DNA of 5,576 bases from Paludibacteraceae bacterium. Its GTDB lineage: Bacteria > Bacteroidota > Bacteroidia > Bacteroidales > Paludibacteraceae. This document shows, in pieces, positions 1 through 3,198 of the stretch; positions within the stretch are counted from its first letter, which is position 1, and the number at the start of each line of letters is the position of its first letter. Under the pieces are notes generated by a model. It was given only the letters and a program-made list of their open reading frames with translations, made no database searches and was not told the origin of the DNA. The position numbers were made by a program, and so were the translations under genes. The stretch spans positions 1-5,576 of the forward strand of contig CAJGDW010000098.1 of NCBI GenBank assembly GCA_904502115.1, read 5' to 3'.

Positions 1-53
1 TCAAATTGCAAAATAGCGGGCGCTACTACATTAATCAATTCTTTTCTATCCAT
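1..53 (-). CDS. 5' end of an unidentified leftward gene (partial)
   Basis: Reading the minus strand from ATG at 53-51 gives MDRKELINVVAPAILQF and then leaves the window. Only 17 complete codons are visible, too few to assign a family, so no function is proposed. The start is supported by context: a minus-strand TACCTTTG box at 90-83 would place a transcription start near base 76, about 20 bases before the ATG. There is no Shine-Dalgarno motif, as is usual in Bacteroidota. The gene is divergent from the toxin-antitoxin operon on the right. It could still be a chance open frame. Confidence 0.5.
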   Translation of the reverse strand, partial: MDRKELINVVAPAILQF

Positions 54-82
54 GATGATGATATTTTATGCATGTTGCCACT

Positions 83-90
83 CAAAGGTA
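83..90 (-). promoter_or_regulatory. Bacteroidota -7 promoter box (TAnnTTTG) for the leftward gene
   Basis: The minus strand reads TACCTTTG, an exact match to the Bacteroidota -7 consensus TAnnTTTG, about 30 bases upstream of the ATG at 53. No clear TTTG box is seen at the -33 position. The box overlaps the left arm of an 8-base dyad (CACTCAAA 79-86, TTTGAGTG 116-123), which could be an operator but is weak evidence alone. Confidence 0.5.
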
Positions 91-172
91 ATTAAAAGAT
101 TGACGCCACACCCCGTTTGAGTGTTAAAAATGTATTATACAATCAAAATACCTAGATTTTAGAAAAAAATAC

Positions 173-180
173 TACCTTTG
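173..180 (+). promoter_or_regulatory. Bacteroidota -7 promoter box for the toxin-antitoxin operon
   Basis: TACCTTTG matches TAnnTTTG exactly and lies 26 bases before the ATG at 207, so transcription would start near 187 with a leader of about 20 bases. The -33 region has no good TTTG. The leader just before the ATG is A-rich (gaagaaataat), which fits translation initiation without Shine-Dalgarno pairing in this phylum. Confidence 0.6.
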
Positions 181-206
181 TAACATAACCCATACGAAGA
201 AATAAT

Positions 207-557
207 ATGAAAAAAGTAGAAGAACCAGCCGTAGTATATGGCACATCCCTTCCGTCTTTGCAAGATTTGCAGAACAGTATAGTTCAGCGCATTCAGTGTG
301 AAAAAGACACAAAAATACTATCATTGGTAGATAAATTACTAAATGCAAGCAAGGCAGAAAAGATTAAAGAATTTGTTTACGCAAATTTTCATCCCGACTT
401 TGCCAAAAGTTTAGAAGAACAAAATTTCTTCATAGAAAGACCTTTCCCACAAGAAGATTTTTTATCGGACAATGAAGTTATAGATCAAGCCGAAGAAAGT
501 CCTATTGCAGATAAAGAAACCGTAGCGTTTGCCTTCTCAAAATGGGAACTAGCATGA
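207..557 (+). CDS. antitoxin-like protein, first gene of a toxin-antitoxin operon
   Basis: A 116-residue protein encoded directly upstream of a ParE/RelE-type toxin. Its TGA (555-557) overlaps the toxin ATG (554-556) as ATGA, so the two are probably translationally coupled. The protein is not recognised as a named antitoxin family: I see no ribbon-helix-helix, Phd/YefM or helix-turn-helix signature. A predicted helical part at about residues 17-60 contains LQDLQNSIVQRIQ and ILSLVDKLLNAS. It resembles the short helical segment that opens many small Bacteroidota proteins encoded before ParE toxins, but this is from memory and not a search. The middle and C-terminal parts are acidic (several D/E between residues 82 and 105) and would suit binding a basic toxin. 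The antitoxin role is inferred from gene order and size. Confidence 0.65.
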   Translation: MKKVEEPAVVYGTSLPSLQDLQNSIVQRIQCEKDTKILSLVDKLLNASKAEKIKEFVYANFHPDFAKSLEEQNFFIERPFPQEDFLSDNEVIDQAEESPIADKETVAFAFSKWELA

Positions 558-835
558 GAAAGGTGTATTGGCATCAAAAGGCTTTAAATGCCTTTACAAG
601 GCAAAAATTATGGTACTTTGTTAATAAGGGAGAACAATTTGTAGATTCTTATCAAGAAAGTATAGAAAAAACAATCGAGCAGATTGAGTTTATGCCGTCC
701 ATTGGTTTAGGTATAAGAAATCTAGAAGGTAGAGAGTATAGAAAAATATTGGCACATCCTAAAACCTATATTTACTATTGGTATAGTCAAACCGAACTGC
801 ATATATTAGATATTCGTTCTACAACGATGAAATAA
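554..835 (+). CDS. ParE/RelE-superfamily toxin
   Basis: A 93-residue protein with the pattern of the ParE/RelE toxin fold. Two N-terminal helices (about residues 8-23 and 27-46, rich in Lys, Gln and Glu) are followed by the turn FMPSIG (46-51), where the family usually has a 'hPxxG' motif. Then come basic beta strands REYRKILAHPKTYIYYWY (60-77) and a closing strand LHILDIRST (82-90). ParE members poison DNA gyrase and RelE members cleave mRNA; the sequence does not show which applies. The ATG at 554 is preferred because it overlaps the antitoxin stop as ATGA. An in-frame ATG at 542 would add four residues. The copy looks intact, with no frameshift. Autoregulation by the toxin-antitoxin complex at the promoter near 173 would be typical but is not shown here. 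Confidence 0.8.
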   Translation: MRKVYWHQKALNAFTRQKLWYFVNKGEQFVDSYQESIEKTIEQIEFMPSIGLGIRNLEGREYRKILAHPKTYIYYWYSQTELHILDIRSTTMK

Positions 836-842
836 AAAATAT

Positions 843-850
843 TATCTTTG
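843..850 (+). promoter_or_regulatory. Bacteroidota -7 promoter box upstream of the structured RNA region
   Basis: TATCTTTG matches TAnnTTTG exactly, eight bases after the toxin stop codon. A transcript from here would start near 857 and enter the folded region at 917-1139. No -33 TTTG is evident. Because no gene of useful length begins before 1151, the box may serve the putative RNA, or the broken gene or lipoprotein beyond it. Confidence 0.45.
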
Positions 851-916
851 CATAAATAACAACAATAAAACACAAGAATATATAAAGAAGACTTTTAGAT
901 AACATATTTTATTAAC

Positions 917-1139
917 TAGCGTTTGCTATTTATTCGGTATCCTGAAACCTGAGAAATTTCATTAACTATTACACGAATAAGTTCAGTGAACGTCTGCGCT
1001 ATGGCGTGGGCGGAACTTTTCTGTAATAGTGGGCAATCTCAGGGCCTCAGGATAGAATTGAACCGTCCACGTTCTCTTTTATCCTACAGGCTCTTTGTTT
1101 TTCCCACTACTTCCGATAAAATAGTTCTGACGCGCAATT
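917..1139 (+). ncRNA. candidate structured non-coding RNA, two hairpin domains
   Basis: This stretch has no credible reading frame but folds extensively. After a small hairpin (TAGC 917-920 with GCTA 925-928) comes a long domain closed by 938-945 with 1047-1054. It continues through 948-954/1037-1043, 965-973/1022-1030, 979-984/1013-1018 and 991-999/1004-1012, ending in a four-base loop. The last helix pairs CGTCTGCGC with GCGTGGGCG and needs three G-U pairs, which indicates + strand RNA. A second domain pairs 1056-1060/1135-1139, 1064-1067/1129-1132 and 1077-1083/1115-1121 around a pyrimidine-rich loop. I recognise no known class: no tmRNA tag, no RNase P or SRP core motifs, no riboswitch I can name. 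It could be a free-standing small RNA, or the RNA part of a mobile element whose protein gene is gone. The ends are estimates; no terminator is visible. Confidence 0.6.
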
Positions 1140-1150
1140 TATAACGCAGA

Positions 1151-1299
1151 ATGAAAACAAATCAAGCAGATTTATCACTGAAAAGGACTTTAATTTCAGT
1201 GATAATCCCTTCGTACAACCGTGCGAATAAGTTGGGTACACAATTGTGCAGAATGCCGTAAAAAGGATGTTATTATTGAGAATCTTAACAATTATATAG
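1151..1299 (+). pseudogene. broken N-terminus of a family 2 glycosyltransferase
   Basis: From ATG 1151 the frame contains SVIIPSYNRANKL (residues 17-29), the first beta strand and nucleotide-binding start of GT-A fold family 2 glycosyltransferases, which transfer sugars from nucleotide-sugar donors to surface polysaccharides or lipids. The frame then stops at 1259-1261. Moving one frame at about 1237 continues sensibly as YTIVQNAVKR before it too ends at 1297-1299. This points to a single-base loss at about 1235-1238 plus 3' truncation: nothing of the DxD or later domain follows. The ATG lies 12 bases after the folded RNA region, and the first codons contain a perfect 12-base inverted repeat. 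A functional short peptide is less likely. Confidence 0.65.
1172..1205. repeat. perfect 12-base inverted repeat
   Basis: TTATCACTGAAA at 1172-1183 is the exact reverse complement of TTTCAGTGATAA at 1194-1205, with a 10-base spacer. No T-run follows, so it is not a standard intrinsic terminator on the + strand. It lies within the first codons of the broken glycosyltransferase. It could be a protein-binding dyad, an RNA hairpin or a scar of a mobile element end. Confidence 0.7.
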
Positions 1300-1321
1300 A
1301 ACTACTTAAAAAACAAAAGCA

Positions 1322-1897
1322 ATGAGAAAATTAGCGTTTTTATTTATTATGGCCGTGTGCATGGTTGGTTGTAAAAGTTATGTTGCATTGGAATCGATGC
1401 CTGATATTGACAGTCAAAAAAAAATACCTAATCTAAATTTAGAAGTTGACAATAACAGTTTTGCGATTGACGCTTTTATAAACCCCAGTTTATTAGAATC
1501 TATTATAGTAGAAAATTTTACTTCACAAATGGATAGGTTTGCAGAAAATAGAGGTAGCATACAGTGTAGATTAGTTTATGGCAATCATAATAATAATTCT
1601 ATATGGGGAATGGCTATATTATCTGGTTTAACTTTAACTTCGATCAATTTATTAGGCGTTCCTTGTTTTTGGGATATTACCACGATGCAAATTGAAGTAT
1701 CATTTTTAGATAAAGATAAAAAGGTATTAGCTATCTATAAATCAAAAAAGAACAAATCAAAACAGTATGCTGCATTCTACTATGGTTATTCTAATCCTGA
1801 AACAGCGTCATCTGCAGAAGCTCTTAAAAAGTGTTTAGATGATGTTAATACGCAAATTCAATATGATTATAATAACCTTATACAGCTATACAAATAA
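1322..1897 (+). CDS. orphan predicted lipoprotein
   Basis: A 191-residue protein with a typical lipoprotein signal: Lys/Arg start, hydrophobic stretch (residues 4-16) and lipobox MVGC with Cys17. It would be exported by Sec, cleaved before Cys17 and lipid-anchored. The residues after Cys (KSYVA) lack the acidic surface-export signal of Bacteroidota lipoproteins, so a periplasm-facing location is more likely. The rest appears to be a small alpha/beta domain. It has a hydrophobic segment around residues 94-116, strands such as MQIEVSFLD and KVLAIYKSK (about 122-142), and a C-terminal helix SSAEALKKCLDDVNTQI. I do not recognise a named family. It lies between two glycosyltransferase remnants with no partner gene, and no convincing promoter box is close upstream; TATTATTG at 1271-1278 differs from the consensus at one fixed position. 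The frame is intact. Confidence 0.75.
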   Translation: MRKLAFLFIMAVCMVGCKSYVALESMPDIDSQKKIPNLNLEVDNNSFAIDAFINPSLLESIIVENFTSQMDRFAENRGSIQCRLVYGNHNNNSIWGMAILSGLTLTSINLLGVPCFWDITTMQIEVSFLDKDKKVLAIYKSKKNKSKQYAAFYYGYSNPETASSAEALKKCLDDVNTQIQYDYNNLIQLYK

Positions 1898-1973
1898 GGC
1901 AATATTTGTACCGAATCTTCGTATTGTAAAACAGTAATATTATAATAGTTAGGTGCAATAAAAGCAATATTAG

Positions 1974-2109
1974 GCCAGTGATTCTATCTTGGCACAAAAG
2001 TAAATGCTGATATAGAAATAGTTATTGGAGACGATTGTTCTACAGATAATGCAAGAGAAATTGTGATAATGATGATTATTAGCATAATCCCGATAAATTC
2101 CTATCAATC
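1974..2109 (+). pseudogene. frameshifted internal fragment of a family 2 glycosyltransferase
   Basis: Three frames together spell the core of a family 2 glycosyltransferase. ASDSILAQK is read from 1974-2000. VNADIEIVIGDD followed by CSTDNAREIV is read from 2000-2065 after a one-base loss at the AAAG/GTA junction. HNPDKFLSIK is read from about 2083 after another shift. The segment D-C-S-T-D corresponds to the conserved DDGSTD nucleotide-sugar binding strand, and HNPDKF is the usual next landmark. No complete frame exists, the start is missing and the 3' part ends at the terminator at 2111. This type (EIVIG-D-D-CSTD) usually opens with a different N-terminus from the fragment at 1151, so the two remnants may come from different genes. 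Confidence 0.7.
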
Positions 2110-2110
2110 A

Positions 2111-2139
2111 AAAAAGCGACCCTTTTGAGGTCGCTTTTT
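2111..2139. terminator. bidirectional intrinsic terminator
   Basis: AAAAAGCGACC (2111-2121) pairs with GGTCGCTTTTT (2129-2139) around a 7-base loop. Read leftward it ends the mdh transcript 22 bases after its stop codon, with the U-run supplied by the A-tract. Read rightward it ends transcripts leaving the islet. Confidence 0.85.
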
Positions 2140-2160
2140 GGTTTGTATGTGAAACGATGA

Positions 2161-3102
2161 TTAGATCAAGTTCATTTCGTAAAGGATAGCGTTTGTTTTG
2201 CGAACAGCAGCTTCGCTAGCAGCAAGAAGTGCTTTTTCTTCGTCGTTAAGGTCTAGTTCAACTACTTTTTCGATACCGTTTTTGCCAATGATTACAGGAA
2301 CACCAATCATGATGTCGTCCATGCCGTATTCGCCTTCTAGGCTAGCAGCACAAGGAATCATTTTCTTTTGATCTTTGATGATCGATTCTACCAAGAACGA
2401 TGCAGCAGCACCAGGAGCCATCCATGCTGAGGTACCTAGCAAACCAGTAAGGGTAGCACCACCTACCATGGTATCTTTCGCTACTTTATCAAGTTCTTCT
2501 GCGCTTAAGAAGTTGCTTACAGGTACACCTTTGTAAGAAGCAAAACGGGTTAGAGGAATCATGGTGGTATCACCGTGACCGCCAATTACCATGCCGTCAA
2601 CTTCGTTAGCGTTGCAACCCAAAGCTTGGCTCAAGAAATATTTGAAACGGCTGCTGTCCAAAGCACCACCCATACCAATAACACGGTTTTTAGGCAAACC
2701 TAGGCTCTTAAGTGCCAAGTAAGCCATGGGGTCCATAGGGTTAGAAACTACTACCAAAATAGCGTTTGGAGAGTACTCAAGAATGCTGTTTGCAACAGAT
2801 TTAACAATACCAGCGTTTACGCCAATAAGTTCTTCGCGAGTCATACCTGGTTTACGAGGAAGACCAGAAGTAATAACAACAACGTCAGAATTTGCTGTTT
2901 TGCTGTAGTCGTTAGTTACGCCAGTTACTACGGTATCAAAGCCCATAAGTTGAGCGGTTTGCATGATATCCATAGCCTTGCCTTCTGCAAAACCTTCTTT
3001 GATGTCAATCAATACCACTTCGTTTGCTACTTCGTTTACTGCCAATACATTAGCACAGGTGGCACCTACGTTTCCTGCGCCTACTACGGTTACTTTAGAC
3101 AT
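2161..3102 (-). CDS. mdh: malate dehydrogenase (NAD-dependent, LDH-like type)
   Basis: A complete 313-residue enzyme, normal length for the LDH-like malate dehydrogenases of Bacteroidota. It interconverts malate and oxaloacetate with NAD(H) in the cytoplasmic TCA cycle. Visible features in order: Rossmann motif GAGNVG (residues 8-13); Asp33 at the end of beta-2, which favours NAD over NADP; mobile active-site loop LPRKPGMTR (81-89), where Arg83 is the malate/oxaloacetate discriminator (Gln in lactate dehydrogenases) and Arg89 the catalytic arginine; SNP with Asn121; DSSR with Asp149 and Arg152 for proton relay and carboxylate binding; and GGHGD with catalytic His176. All key residues are present. 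The start MSKVTVVGAG fits the family. The gene is transcribed alone, with a TACCTTTG box upstream and a strong hairpin terminator downstream, and is divergent from porW. Confidence 0.97.
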   Translation of the reverse strand: MSKVTVVGAGNVGATCANVLAVNEVANEVVLIDIKEGFAEGKAMDIMQTAQLMGFDTVVTGVTNDYSKTANSDVVVITSGLPRKPGMTREELIGVNAGIVKSVANSILEYSPNAILVVVSNPMDPMAYLALKSLGLPKNRVIGMGGALDSSRFKYFLSQALGCNANEVDGMVIGGHGDTTMIPLTRFASYKGVPVSNFLSAEELDKVAKDTMVGGATLTGLLGTSAWMAPGAAASFLVESIIKDQKKMIPCAASLEGEYGMDDIMIGVPVIIGKNGIEKVVELDLNDEEKALLAASEAAVRKTNAILYEMNLI

Positions 3103-3146
3103 AAAAATATTCTTTTAATTAGTTAAGTAATTCAATATTGTTTTTA

Positions 3147-3154
3147 CAAAGGTA
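3147..3154 (-). promoter_or_regulatory. Bacteroidota -7 promoter box for mdh
   Basis: The minus strand reads TACCTTTG, an exact TAnnTTTG match 45 bases upstream of the mdh ATG. Transcription would start near 3140, giving a leader of nearly 40 bases that is A/T-rich. A TTG lies closer than the usual 19-21 base spacing, so the -33 element is unclear. Confidence 0.6.
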
Positions 3155-3175
3155 GTCTTTTTTCTCAAAAAAGTG

Positions 3176-3183
3176 TAACTTTG
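3176..3183 (+). promoter_or_regulatory. Bacteroidota -7 promoter box for porW/sprE
   Basis: TAACTTTG matches TAnnTTTG and ends 15 bases before the ATG at 3199. Transcription would start near 3190, leaving a leader of only about 9 bases. The box lies 21 bases from the mdh box on the opposite strand, so the two RNA polymerase sites would overlap. Confidence 0.5.
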
Positions 3184-3198
3184 TGATGCGTTTTTCCC

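Noticed and set aside
51..60. Short ATG/CAT repeats (catgatgatg)
   Set aside because: Only three units and no sign of a functional microsatellite; probably ordinary composition near the leftward start.
542..553. Earlier ATG for the toxin
   Set aside because: The ATG at 554 overlaps the antitoxin stop as ATGA, the usual coupling, and the family start fits it better. The earlier codon cannot be strictly excluded.
917..1139. tmRNA, RNase P RNA, SRP RNA or 6S RNA
   Set aside because: No tag peptide frame, no RNase P core motif and no SRP domain IV loop are visible. A 6S-like bubble is conceivable but the two-domain arrangement does not fit well.
917..1150. Retron non-coding RNA (AGC near the 5' side followed by long hairpins)
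   Set aside because: The 5' and 3' ends show no convincing long complementary a1/a2 repeats, and no reverse transcriptase gene follows.
2726..2908. Plus-strand open frame of 60 codons within mdh
   Set aside because: It is antisense to the conserved mdh active-site region and has no family features.
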